This document shows positions 23,414 through 31,628 of a stretch of DNA of 56,172 bases, piece by piece. The notes beneath the pieces were generated by a model that saw only the letters and a program-made list of their open reading frames with translations, was not told where the DNA came from and did no database searches. The stretch comes from a virus. The first letter of the stretch is position 1, and the number at the start of each line of letters is the position of its first letter. The stretch lies in the IMG/VR virus record IMGVR_UViG_3300031223_000011, positions 1 through 56,172 of that record; one strand, written 5' to 3'. A program made the translations under genes and the position numbers.

Positions 23414-24297
23414 TAACAATAAGAACTCAGAGAGAATGGGATGAGCTACCAGAATTGTTCGATGAGTTTACCGTGATTGAAATAAGGTCGGAAGAATGGG
23501 TTAAGATAAGAAAGACACCTGAAAACTCTCGTGTTGAGGCATGGGGCTCTTCTCGTGTTGAGGCAAGGGGCTCTTCTCGTGTTGAGGCAAGGGGCTCTTC
23601 TCGTGTTGAGGCATGGGGTTCTTCTCATGTTGAGGCATGGGGTTTTTCTCGTGTTGTGGCATGGGGCTCTTCTCGTGTTACGGCATGGGGCTCTTCTGTT
23701 TGTGATAACGGGTCAACAAACACTCAAATTCAAGCAGGAGACAATTCTACACTATATCTAAATGTCGAGCCGGCACACTTTAAGGCTGAAGACACGGTAA
23801 ATATTATCAGGGAGTTTATTTCGCCTTCTTTCGAGCGGTGGCTGAGTCGTGGTTGGGTTGTTGCCGACGGTATTAGACAAAAATTGGTCAGCAAAAAATC
23901 CCTTGGCAACATTACAATTTACACCACTGAGGATTTTTGGGGCGAGACTTTTTACGTCGCACAGCTTGGTGATAAGTTCGCACACGCAAATTCTATTGAA
24001 GAAGCAAAAAATGACCTTAGGTACAAAATTTCTGACAGAGATAAGTCACACTACGAAAGCTGGACGCTCGAAACCAGCGCAAAGGTAGACGATATGATTG
24101 AGGCGTATAGAGTAATAACCGGTGCGTGTTCGACTGGCACGAAAATGTTTTGTGAAGGACGCGAGCTGAAGGATGACTACACGGTTAAAGAGGTGATTGA
24201 TTTAACTAAAGGACAATATGCAAGCGAACAGTTTTCGCAGTTTTTTAAGAGCAAGCAAGGAGAGTTTTTAGCTAAGATTAATGGAGGTGAGAAATGA
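23410..24297 (+). CDS. Octapeptide-repeat (SRVEAWGS) protein
   Basis: 295 residues from a GTG overlapping the previous stop. An N-terminal segment (1-38) is followed by seven or eight tandem copies of an eight-residue unit S-R-V-E-A-W-G-S (about 39-97), probably a beta solenoid. The C-terminal part (about 120-295) has 'YRVITGACSTGTKMF' and 'EVIDLTKGQYASEQF', a module I know from C-termini of phage repeat proteins in other hosts. From about 23760 to 24290 the G+C and codon choice (GCG, CTC, GCC) differ from the AT-rich surroundings, suggesting recent transfer. Function unknown. Confidence 0.6.
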   Translation: MITIRTQREWDELPELFDEFTVIEIRSEEWVKIRKTPENSRVEAWGSSRVEARGSSRVEARGSSRVEAWGSSHVEAWGFSRVVAWGSSRVTAWGSSVCDNGSTNTQIQAGDNSTLYLNVEPAHFKAEDTVNIIREFISPSFERWLSRGWVVADGIRQKLVSKKSLGNITIYTTEDFWGETFYVAQLGDKFAHANSIEEAKNDLRYKISDRDKSHYESWTLETSAKVDDMIEAYRVITGACSTGTKMFCEGRELKDDYTVKEVIDLTKGQYASEQFSQFFKSKQGEFLAKINGGEK

Positions 24298-24482
24298 AAT
24301 ACTTAATATTACTATTGTTTATGGGGTGCGCAACACCAAGACCTGAGGTAACTACACCAAAACAAATAGTATTCAAAAGTAAGCAGGTCCGAATTATGGA
24401 ATGTCTACAATTCGTAAAGTCAATGGAAAGTGATGATAAATTTGCAGGTGAGTTCTGTAGAGGTATCTACAAGGAGGATTAG
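24294..24482 (+). CDS. Small lipoprotein
   Basis: 62 residues with signal peptide and lipobox 'LFMGC' (Cys12). The mature part has 'MECLQFVKSM' and a further Cys near the end. Starts in overlap with the preceding gene. Confidence 0.6.
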   Translation: MKYLILLLFMGCATPRPEVTTPKQIVFKSKQVRIMECLQFVKSMESDDKFAGEFCRGIYKED

Positions 24483-25069
24483 TGTACGTATGTCAATGTG
24501 ATCCAAGTAAGGATGACGCTTTAGAAGCAGTGGGTTCTTTTAGACAGGTGGAAGTAGATGGTGAAGGGATATGTAATGAGTGTGGGTATTATGCATTATT
24601 CACTACCACCTTTCAGGGATCTGCCATGAGAGGAATGTTCGATTCACAAGGATGTACTATTTTTACGAGCAATAAATTGTTTACTTATTTTGAAAACATT
24701 AGACACATAGAGTCAAAGTATCAACTTTATAAGATTAGAAAAGGACTCTCGGAAAATGGATACTATAATGGTAAAAATTACACTGTCATCCTAGGTCATA
24801 AAAATGAACTACCTGAAGAGTTAAAATTTAGTGAACCTAAACCTATATACGTTTTTAAAACTACAGGAAGCTTTGAAGGAGTATACGATACCCAAAAAGC
24901 GGTAACAGATGGCACTGGTGTATCAAAAGAGATCGTAAGGAAATGCTTAAAAGACGGTCAGTGGAAAACTAAGAAAGGGTTTATTATTACTTATAATAAA
25001 AACCTAAACGTACAAGAACATCTTAAAAATATAAAAAAATTAAGGGACCAAGAAGAAATCGATTACTAA
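24482..25069 (+). CDS. Zinc-ribbon and NUMOD1-like DNA-binding protein
   Basis: 195 residues from a GTG. N-terminal Cys pairs ('VCQC' and 'CNECGYY') suggest a zinc ribbon. Residues about 120-170 ('YVFKTTGSFEGVYDTQKAV', 'GVSKEIVRKCLKDG') match NUMOD1-type helix-turn-helix modules found with homing endonucleases, but no nuclease domain is present. It may be a regulator or a homing-nuclease remnant. Confidence 0.55.
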   Translation: MYVCQCDPSKDDALEAVGSFRQVEVDGEGICNECGYYALFTTTFQGSAMRGMFDSQGCTIFTSNKLFTYFENIRHIESKYQLYKIRKGLSENGYYNGKNYTVILGHKNELPEELKFSEPKPIYVFKTTGSFEGVYDTQKAVTDGTGVSKEIVRKCLKDGQWKTKKGFIITYNKNLNVQEHLKNIKKLRDQEEIDY

Positions 25070-25079
25070 AGGTGATAGA

Positions 25080-25307
25080 ATGTTTAAAATAGAAGACGTA
25101 TATTTTGATGAACTAGATTATTTTTTTAACTACGAGTTTGATTTTCCTAATGATGAAACTTTTCCACTAGATAATAAACAGAAAGAGATTGACACAGGGT
25201 ATTGTTCATGTAATAATAGGAAAGAGACTAAGGTTCTAATTATGAACGAAGTTGTATATGTATGTAAAAAAGCCGATGGTGGCTGTGGTCGAGAAATAAA
25301 AAAATGA
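25080..25307 (+). CDS. Small protein with C-terminal zinc ribbon
   Basis: 75 residues. An acidic, aromatic first half is followed by 'YCSCNN' and 'CKKADGGCG', a likely zinc ribbon. Its stop overlaps the start of the PRPP-synthetase-like gene, so it is co-translated with the NAD+ island. Confidence 0.5.
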   Translation: MFKIEDVYFDELDYFFNYEFDFPNDETFPLDNKQKEIDTGYCSCNNRKETKVLIMNEVVYVCKKADGGCGREIKK

Positions 25308-26074
25308 TATACTTAGAAAACCAACCAGTGGATGTTACTATATTTCCTGATAAAACCTCTCAAGTATGGAATGTTAATGAACAATGTTTAGCCTCAATAA
25401 AAAACTTTACTAATGGCGCTCAGTGTACCGTTACTTGGTCTTTTGAAAGTGAGGGTGAATTTCTTCATCTTGCTCAATTAAAAGATCTACTAGATAGCGA
25501 AGGTATTTCGTCTATACTAAATATACCAACGTTACCCTATGCTAGACAAGATAAGGAGATTAACAATAAAGAAACGTTTGCACTTAGAACTTTTGCTAAA
25601 TTATTAAATACTCTAAAATTTAAAAGAGTCTATTCAAAAGACGTACATAATATAAAATTAACGGAAAGTCTAATAGACAACTTCGCTAACATAGCTGCCG
25701 ACCCTTCTATCAATATGGTATTTGATAGAGTAAAAGCTGATATGATATGTTTTCCTGACGAGGGAGCTAAACTTAGGTATAACCTAAAAAAAGAGAGCTG
25801 TTATGGTATCAAAAAACGATGTCCTGAAACAGGGTATATAGAAGGGTATAATTTCGTTGGTGAAGTTAGAGGTAAGATTATTCTGATCTGTGATGATCTT
25901 GTTGATGGCGGTATGACATTTATAAAATGTACTGAGAAATTACTACAAGGGGGGGCGAAAGAGGTTTACTTATATGCCAGTCATGGTATATTTAGTAAAG
26001 GAACTAACGTTCTTTTTGATGCAGGAATTAGTAGAATTTTTACAAAGGAAGGAGAAATAAATGAAAGGTCTTAA
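25304..26074 (+). CDS. PRPP synthetase-like enzyme (candidate ADP-ribose pyrophosphokinase)
   Basis: 256 residues, shorter than the usual 310. It keeps the ATP-binding segment 'PYARQDKE' (79-86), a 'SKDVHN' in place of the usual VDLHA loop, and the PRPP-type loop 'ICDDLVDGGMT' (VDDMIDTGGT in bacterial enzymes). It overlaps the NAMPT gene by 14 bases. In phages with the NARP1 pathway, a Prs-like enzyme (Adps) pyrophosphorylates ADP-ribose and a NAMPT-like enzyme (Namat) adds nicotinamide to rebuild NAD+. The pairing suggests that role. Making PRPP for nicotinamide salvage is the alternative and cannot be excluded by sequence reading. Confidence 0.8.
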   Translation: MIYLENQPVDVTIFPDKTSQVWNVNEQCLASIKNFTNGAQCTVTWSFESEGEFLHLAQLKDLLDSEGISSILNIPTLPYARQDKEINNKETFALRTFAKLLNTLKFKRVYSKDVHNIKLTESLIDNFANIAADPSINMVFDRVKADMICFPDEGAKLRYNLKKESCYGIKKRCPETGYIEGYNFVGEVRGKIILICDDLVDGGMTFIKCTEKLLQGGAKEVYLYASHGIFSKGTNVLFDAGISRIFTKEGEINERS

Positions 26075-28499
26075 TGCGATGTTATTAGCTGATTTTTATA
26101 AGCTAGCTCATCGTCGCCAGTATCCAGAGGGGACAGAATATGTATTCTCCACTTGGACTCCACGATCAGGAAAACATTTACCCAACTCAGAACATGCTGT
26201 TTGTTTTGGTATTCAAGGATTCGTTAAAGAATTTCTAATTGACTTTTTTAATGAGAGTTTTTTCAGTAAAGACAAGCAAGAAATAGTAAAAGAGTACAAA
26301 AGATTCGTAAGTGCTACATTATTAGTTAAAGACCCAGAAACTGATCATATCGAAGATCTTCACGATCTAGGTTATTTACCTATCCTTGTTAAATCGTTAG
26401 AGGAGGGCACTAGAGTTCCTTTCCGAGTTCCCATGATGACCATTGAGAACACTGATCCTAGATTCTTCTGGTTGACTAATTATCTAGAAACCCTAGCTTC
26501 ATGTAATCTATGGAAACCTTCAACAACTGCAACTATTTCTTTAATGTATCGAGAAATCTTGAACAAGTATGCTATGGAGACAACGGGCTCTATGGAGGGC
26601 GTAGAGTTCCAAGGGCATGATTTTAGTATGAGAGGGATGAGTGGTATGGAAGATGCTGCTAGAGCTGGTACCGGGCATCTTCTGAGCTTTGTAGGCACTG
26701 ATACTATACCTGCTATCCAATATTTAGAACAATACTATAATACTGACGTTACAAAAGAACTTGTAGGATGTTCAGTTCCTGCTTCAGAGCATTCTGTGAT
26801 GTCATCAGGTTCGAAAGAAGGAGAGTTTGAAACTTACAGAAGATTGATTGAAGACGTACATCCTACTGGAATTGTTTCACTTGTTTCTGATACTTGGAAT
26901 CTATGGCATGTAATAACTGACACTCTTCCTAAACTTAAAGATAAGATTATGACTAGAGACGGTGGACCTGACAGTTTAGATAAAGTCGTCATCAGACCCG
27001 ACTGCTACGATGACCAAACTAAGATTATGACGGAAAGAGGGTGGGTTTTCTTTGATGACTTACGACCTGAAGATAAAGTAGCGCAGGTTTTAGATGATGG
27101 ATCTCGGGAGTATATTAAACCAACTAAAGTAGTAAAACAAAGATATGAAGGACCTATGGTTAGTTTTAAGGATCATTTTGGTAAAATGGATTTGATTGTT
27201 ACCCCCAACCATAGAATGATTTTTAATAAAAAAGGAACTGAGTTTGTTCAACTAGCTGAAGATTTCACTCAAGGGTATCATGGTAAAAACATAGTTAGAA
27301 GTTCACCAACAAAAGACCTCAATGAATTTATCAGTCCTATGGATAGATTAAAGATAGCATTTCAGGCTGACGGTAGTTACCAAACAGGCAAGACTGATAG
27401 AATTAGGTTTAGCTTTTCTAAAGAGAGGAAAATAAAAAGACTATCTAATATCCTCGATCAGTTAAACTATGAATATAAAATAAACAACTTAGGTGGCGGG
27501 AGCGTTGAATTTAAAGTCAACACTGTTGTTGAATTAAGTAAAGACTTCAATTGGGTAAACACGGTTAATCCTTGTTCTAATTGGTGTAAGCAATTCATAA
27601 ACGAACTATCTCATTGGGATGCAACTATTAGAAATGAAGGTAGAATAAAGTTCGATACAACAAACGAAAATGTCATAGGAGTCGTTGAGGAAATCGCATT
27701 ATGTTCTGGTTATGGGGTTTTGGTTTGTGAAAAAGAAGATAATAGAAAAGAACATTTTTCTAAGGTATACACTGCTCATATATTAAAGAATAATGAAATC
27801 GGTGGACAGTCTATAAAAAAAGAAACTATAGAAAAGTATAATGGATTTGTTCATTGTGTACAAGTGCCAACTGGTAAGATTTTAGTAAAAAGGAACAGAT
27901 GTACTGCGGTTTGTGGTAACAGTGGCGACCCTGTAGACATCCTTTGTGGAACATATAAAGAAGGTCATATATTACCAAAATCTCTACCAGAGCATAAAGG
28001 AGTGGTAGAACTTCTATGGGACATTTTTGGAGGAACTGTAAATGAACAAGGCTACAAAGTTCTAGACTCTCACATTGGAGCTATCTACGGAGACTCTATC
28101 ACCCCTGAGAGATGTACACAGATTTGTGAAAGGTTGAAAGCTAAAGGTTTTGCTTCAACCAATGTTGTCTTCGGTATCGGTTCTTATACTTACCAATACA
28201 TAACCAGAGATTCTTTAGGCTTTGCTATGAAAGCTACTTCCGTTACTATTAACGGAAAAAAACAAGCTATCTTCAAAGATCCAATTACAGATGATGGGAC
28301 AAAGAAATCAGCTAAGGGTAGAGTTGTGGTGCTTGAGGACGAGGAGAACGGTATCCATTATGTAGATAGTAGTATGTATAACAGTAGTGAATTGAACCTA
28401 TTATCACAATCTGACCTGTTGACACCTATTTTTGAAAATGGTAAACTCTTAAAAGAGACATCATTGGTAGAAGTGAGGAGTAGGTTAAATGATAACTAA
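26061..28499 (+). CDS. NAMPT-like enzyme interrupted by an intein
   Basis: 812 residues as translated; 506 after removal of a 306-residue intein, matching the roughly 490 of NAMPT. The N-extein begins 'LLADFYKLAHRRQYPEGT' and includes 'FSMRGMSGMEDA' and 'ASEHSVMSSGSKEGE', the conserved substrate-binding region with the catalytic His. The intein splits 'VIRPD' from 'SGDPVDILCG', at the invariant Arg-x-Asp nucleotide-binding motif. The enzyme joins nicotinamide to PRPP, or in phage NARP1 (Namat) to ADP-ribose pyrophosphate to give NAD+ directly. Its gene is flanked in overlap by the Prs-like and macro domain genes. Confidence 0.9.
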   Translation: MKGLNAMLLADFYKLAHRRQYPEGTEYVFSTWTPRSGKHLPNSEHAVCFGIQGFVKEFLIDFFNESFFSKDKQEIVKEYKRFVSATLLVKDPETDHIEDLHDLGYLPILVKSLEEGTRVPFRVPMMTIENTDPRFFWLTNYLETLASCNLWKPSTTATISLMYREILNKYAMETTGSMEGVEFQGHDFSMRGMSGMEDAARAGTGHLLSFVGTDTIPAIQYLEQYYNTDVTKELVGCSVPASEHSVMSSGSKEGEFETYRRLIEDVHPTGIVSLVSDTWNLWHVITDTLPKLKDKIMTRDGGPDSLDKVVIRPDCYDDQTKIMTERGWVFFDDLRPEDKVAQVLDDGSREYIKPTKVVKQRYEGPMVSFKDHFGKMDLIVTPNHRMIFNKKGTEFVQLAEDFTQGYHGKNIVRSSPTKDLNEFISPMDRLKIAFQADGSYQTGKTDRIRFSFSKERKIKRLSNILDQLNYEYKINNLGGGSVEFKVNTVVELSKDFNWVNTVNPCSNWCKQFINELSHWDATIRNEGRIKFDTTNENVIGVVEEIALCSGYGVLVCEKEDNRKEHFSKVYTAHILKNNEIGGQSIKKETIEKYNGFVHCVQVPTGKILVKRNRCTAVCGNSGDPVDILCGTYKEGHILPKSLPEHKGVVELLWDIFGGTVNEQGYKVLDSHIGAIYGDSITPERCTQICERLKAKGFASTNVVFGIGSYTYQYITRDSLGFAMKATSVTINGKKQAIFKDPITDDGTKKSAKGRVVVLEDEENGIHYVDSSMYNSSELNLLSQSDLLTPIFENGKLLKETSLVEVRSRLNDN
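27003..27920 (+). mobile_element. Intein with LAGLIDADG-type endonuclease remnant in NAMPT
   Basis: 306 residues (315-620 of the precursor). It begins with Cys ('CYDDQTKIMTERGWVFFDDL'), has the block B 'TPNH' motif, and ends 'VCGN' before Ser, so the nucleophiles are Cys1, the terminal Asn and +1 Ser; the penultimate residue is Gly rather than the usual His. The middle holds 'KIAFQADGS' and, about 140 residues on, 'FINELSHWDA', which fit the two motifs of a DOD/LAGLIDADG homing endonuclease, both with Asp retained. It may be active. Confidence 0.88.
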
Positions 28500-28944
28500 A
28501 CACATCAAGGGTGACGTTAGAGACACAGAACTTAACTTCATGGCTCACGGTGTAAACTGTCAGAATGTCATGGGTAGTGGGGTAGCTAGAGCTTTATTTG
28601 AAAGATACCCAGAAGTAAAAAGCGAATACCACCGTTACCTTTCTCTAGATGATGAAGTATTTGGTAGTGCTCATAGACTAGGAGAAGTGCAACTTGTTGA
28701 TGTTGGATCTGATAAAACCGTGCTTAACATGTTCACACAGAATAACTACGGAGGTGACGGTAGTAGGTATGTTAATTATGATGCTATATTTAATTGTTTC
28801 ATTTTCGTTAATAACGTGCTAAAGTTACCTAAATTGGCAATACCTAAGATAGGATGTGGGCTTGCTGGAGGTAGTTGGAATCTAGTTGAAGCTATTATAA
28901 ATGAGTGTACACCAGATACTGAGGTATGGGTTTATGAGTATTGA
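28489..28944 (+). CDS. Macro domain protein (ADP-ribose binding or phosphatase)
   Basis: 151 residues, a single macro domain. 'IKGDVRDTELNFMAHGVNCQ', 'GSGVARALFERYPEV' and 'IPKIGCGLAGGSWNLV' match the ALC1/TARG1/Poa1 branch, whose members bind ADP-ribose and include ADP-ribose-1''-phosphatases and deacylating hydrolases. It overlaps the end of the NAMPT gene by 11 bases. In this setting it may clear ADP-ribose-1''-phosphate, remove ADP-ribosylation, or bind a defence signal; the choice is inference. Confidence 0.85.
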   Translation: MITKHIKGDVRDTELNFMAHGVNCQNVMGSGVARALFERYPEVKSEYHRYLSLDDEVFGSAHRLGEVQLVDVGSDKTVLNMFTQNNYGGDGSRYVNYDAIFNCFIFVNNVLKLPKLAIPKIGCGLAGGSWNLVEAIINECTPDTEVWVYEY

Positions 28945-29446
28945 TTGGTCTAAATCTCATTGTGGCGTCATGTTATGTTCTTTTGACGAAACCATAAGAA
29001 TGATGCCAGAAGTGAAACCTATTCTAGACGATCTTATAGGTAAACTCGAACTAGATATTAGTGAATGTGTCGTTGATGTAAAAGTTCACATGTTGATGCC
29101 GGATGAATACCCCTGTATACCTAACTGGCATAGAGATTTTATACCTAGGAATACTAAATTACACAAATTACATAAAAATATCAGTAATCAAAAAATGTAC
29201 TTGTGGATAAGCGGAGAACCGAAGACTGAATGGAAAAAAGAACCAAAAAAACTATCAGGAGAGTATGATTGGGTTGAATTTACGCAACGAGATGTTCACA
29301 GAGGAGTTAAATCAACGAAACATACATGGAGGTGTTTTATTAGAGTTATACCTAAAGACTTCATTCACCCAACAACAACTAATGTTGGTCAACTTAGAAG
29401 ACATTCGCAGGTTTACATTGACGATCCTGATAGGTTCAATTGGTGA
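28934..29446 (+). CDS. Probable 2-oxoglutarate/Fe(II) oxygenase-like protein
   Basis: 170 residues from the ATG nine bases after GAGGT, overlapping the macro gene. 'CIPNWHRDFIPR' gives an HxD pair and 'RDVHRGVKSTKHTWRCFIRV' a distal His and Arg, in the order and spacing of the double-stranded beta-helix oxygenases. The middle 'KMYLWISGEP' fits a core strand. The substrate is unknown. Co-translation with the NAD+ genes suggests, but does not show, a joint task. Confidence 0.55.
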   Translation: MSIDWSKSHCGVMLCSFDETIRMMPEVKPILDDLIGKLELDISECVVDVKVHMLMPDEYPCIPNWHRDFIPRNTKLHKLHKNISNQKMYLWISGEPKTEWKKEPKKLSGEYDWVEFTQRDVHRGVKSTKHTWRCFIRVIPKDFIHPTTTNVGQLRRHSQVYIDDPDRFNW

Positions 29447-29613
29447 ATTATAATATTTGGAGATTCATATGGGACAGTTTTGACTTGTTTTACAGTATTA
29501 CAGGATTGAGAGCGCAAGTTCCAATTGAATATTTTTATCCTAATTTATGTCAGTGGTTATTTGCAAAAATGACAGGAATAAAAGGGGTCAGGGTTGAAAA
29601 GAAATCCTTGTAA
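29443..29613 (+). CDS. Small unknown protein
   Basis: 56 residues from a GTG overlapping the previous stop (GTGA). Aromatic-rich ('WRFIWDSFDLFYSITG'), perhaps membrane-associated. Ends 20 bases inside the HNH gene. Confidence 0.4.
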   Translation: MNYNIWRFIWDSFDLFYSITGLRAQVPIEYFYPNLCQWLFAKMTGIKGVRVEKKSL

Positions 29614-29935
29614 TAGAGATAGAGTGTGTTTTCATGGTTACACCGTTCTCAGAGATGGAACCGTTCTAAGCAAAAAAGGTCAACCTATGAAGTTTGAGAA
29701 AAGAATGAGAAGAGGTAACGACGGTAAGTTTGACTTGTGTGTTAGGTTAAGATATCGTGGCAAGAGCAAGAAGTGGACTTTGCAAAGGCTAATTGCTGCA
29801 TGTTTTCTTGGTCCAATAGATGGATATGAAATCAATCACATAGACCGTGATCCTACAAATTGTCATGTTAATAACTTAGAGAGACTCACGCCTTCTGAAA
29901 ACCAGAAACATTGGAGAGATGATGAGAAGTCCTGA
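29594..29935 (+). CDS. HNH homing endonuclease
   Basis: 113 residues from a TTG, the only start in its frame. The N-terminal part has 'HGYTVLRDGTVLSKKGQPM', as in NUMOD-type modules, and residues about 85-110 ('GYEINHIDRDPTNCHVNNLE') form the HNH core with catalytic His in INHID. Free-standing HNH genes spread by cutting genomes that lack them. It sits between otherwise coupled genes, overlapping both. Confidence 0.85.
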   Translation: MKRNPCNRDRVCFHGYTVLRDGTVLSKKGQPMKFEKRMRRGNDGKFDLCVRLRYRGKSKKWTLQRLIAACFLGPIDGYEINHIDRDPTNCHVNNLERLTPSENQKHWRDDEKS

Positions 29936-30185
29936 CTATATATACACTTGGAGTTATTACTCAGAAAAACAAAAAGCAGTAAATACTGTTATTAAAAGAT
30001 ATAAACTACCAATGTCTTTCGGAATCTCAGAATATGTGAATACTAGTAATGATTCTATTATTGATTATTTAATGAATAGATTAAACTATGCACAAAGTGA
30101 AGAATGTGGAGAAGCCGCCAACTCTGGCGTTTATAATGCACAAAAGGCTATTGAATTACTAAACACACTAAAAGGTATATTATGA
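29919..30185 (+). CDS. Small unknown protein
   Basis: 88 residues, helical with a Tyr-rich start ('YIYTWSYYSEKQKAV'). Overlaps the HNH gene by 17 bases and the nuclease gene by four. No family recognised. Confidence 0.5.
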   Translation: MMRSPDYIYTWSYYSEKQKAVNTVIKRYKLPMSFGISEYVNTSNDSIIDYLMNRLNYAQSEECGEAANSGVYNAQKAIELLNTLKGIL

Positions 30186-31222
30186 AGATCAGTCATTCAG
30201 CAAAAGAAACATTCTTACAATGTGGTGAGAAATATCGACTCCACTACCAAGAACGACTTAGGTCTAAGATATATCCTTCGTTCTTTCTATTAGGAGGGGC
30301 ATTTGACGAAGCCTTGAATTGTCTTTTACTAAGTAAAAAGAGACCTGAAAATTTTACAGAAGAAGAGAGACTTCTCTTCGAACAAGATCCTTATGTGGTA
30401 TTAGACAATGAACTGACTACTCAAGTTTTCAATGGGGAAACGATATATGTTCCGACTTTCATATACGCTAAGTATTTTAGTAAAGACTTTGATGTAAGTT
30501 TAATAGAAGATGAAGACCTAATGTTAATCAATTCAACAGCCGAACGTACAGGTTATAACAGCCTCACTGCGGGGTCCTGTGAAGAGTTCATACTAACATG
30601 TAGGAATGAGATTAAAACGTCTAAGAGGCTCGATGACGACGCTCAGGTGCTTTATAACCTTATCAACTGGTGTACTTGCAGAAGAAGACTTAGATATCTA
30701 TTGGAAATGTACGAGAAAGATGTTCTACCTTTAGTACATGAGGTTTTTGCTGTACAAAAGAAAGTAGAACTTTCAGCAGGCGACCACACTCTAATAGGAT
30801 ATATTGATGTGGTCTTGAGTTATGTTGACGAACCTGATGTTGTTTATGTTACTGATAATAAGTTAGCAAGTAAAGGATACCCCGATAACGCAATTGATGA
30901 TGCTGTACAATTAGCTACATACTGTGAACATGAGGAAACAAATAAGGCTTCTTTTATTGTCACAGAGAAACCACTAAGAAAGAGAGACCCTAGGCATAGG
31001 ATACAAATACTAAAAGGCGAGATAACTGAAGAATTGTTTGAGAAAACGTTTGACGAGTTCGGAGAAGTGGTATATTCTGTAGAGAATGGCGAGTTTGAGA
31101 AGACTGGTATGGATGGAAGTAGACAAGAGTGTTTTAGTTTTGGTCAGAGATGTCAATTTTATAATACATGCAGAGGTGAACCTGAGAAGGATTTTTTAAT
31201 TAAACTAGAAGGTAATAAATGA
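30182..31222 (+). CDS. RecB-like PD-(D/E)XK nuclease with probable Fe-S cluster
   Basis: 346 residues. The N-terminus 'SHSAKETFLQCGEKYRLHY' and the late 'ECFSFGQRCQFYNTC' provide one plus three Cys, the Cas4/AddB pattern for a 4Fe-4S cluster. The catalytic core is visible as 'GYIDVVLSY', 'VYVTDNKLASKG' and 'AVQLATYC'. Such phage enzymes are 5'-3' exonucleases acting with an annealing protein, here Erf at 33041. It lies at the head of the recombination group. Confidence 0.8.
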   Translation: MKISHSAKETFLQCGEKYRLHYQERLRSKIYPSFFLLGGAFDEALNCLLLSKKRPENFTEEERLLFEQDPYVVLDNELTTQVFNGETIYVPTFIYAKYFSKDFDVSLIEDEDLMLINSTAERTGYNSLTAGSCEEFILTCRNEIKTSKRLDDDAQVLYNLINWCTCRRRLRYLLEMYEKDVLPLVHEVFAVQKKVELSAGDHTLIGYIDVVLSYVDEPDVVYVTDNKLASKGYPDNAIDDAVQLATYCEHEETNKASFIVTEKPLRKRDPRHRIQILKGEITEELFEKTFDEFGEVVYSVENGEFEKTGMDGSRQECFSFGQRCQFYNTCRGEPEKDFLIKLEGNK

Positions 31223-31395
31223 TCATAAAGGATAAAGACGAACAAGAATTTAAAGATATGATGGATAGTTGTCTAGAGAGTGTTAATGGAGAAGGACAAA
31301 TTAAAAGAGTCGAATTTGACATAGACAGTAAAGAAGTTAAATTTGTCTTCAAACTTTCCGAATACGAAGGTTGTCTAACTTTTTTGGAGTATTAA
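31219..31395 (+). CDS. 58-residue unknown protein
   Basis: Coupled to the nuclease gene by ATGA overlap and to the next by TAATG. Acidic, with a beta hairpin-like 'RVEFDIDSKEVKFVFKLSE'. Function unknown. Confidence 0.5.
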   Translation: MIIKDKDEQEFKDMMDSCLESVNGEGQIKRVEFDIDSKEVKFVFKLSEYEGCLTFLEY

Positions 31396-31628
31396 TGAAC
31401 ATTCGGGATAAAAAATTATTAATTCAACATGGTTATGGTTTATACATATATACGATCAGTGAAATAGACGATATCTATAGTAAAGACAACGAAGCAGATA
31501 TTTCTTTTCTTTTGCCCAAAAACGGATTGTTTTTTGAAGAAGTAAAAATAAGAAATAGAAATCATTTTTTTCAGTATATAGATGAATTACAATTAGAATT
31601 AAATAAAGGAAACAATGATGGCAGATAA
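31395..31628 (+). CDS. Small unknown protein
   Basis: 77 residues from the ATG in the TAATG overlap. Alpha/beta, with 'KKLLIQHGYGLYIYTISEID'. No family recognised. Confidence 0.5.
   Translation: MNIRDKKLLIQHGYGLYIYTISEIDDIYSKDNEADISFLLPKNGLFFEEVKIRNRNHFFQYIDELQLELNKGNNDGR

Noticed and set aside
23531-23985. Extra genes in other frames of the SRVEAWG repeat gene
   Set aside because: They arise from the 24-base repeat and the G+C-rich segment; no start signals.
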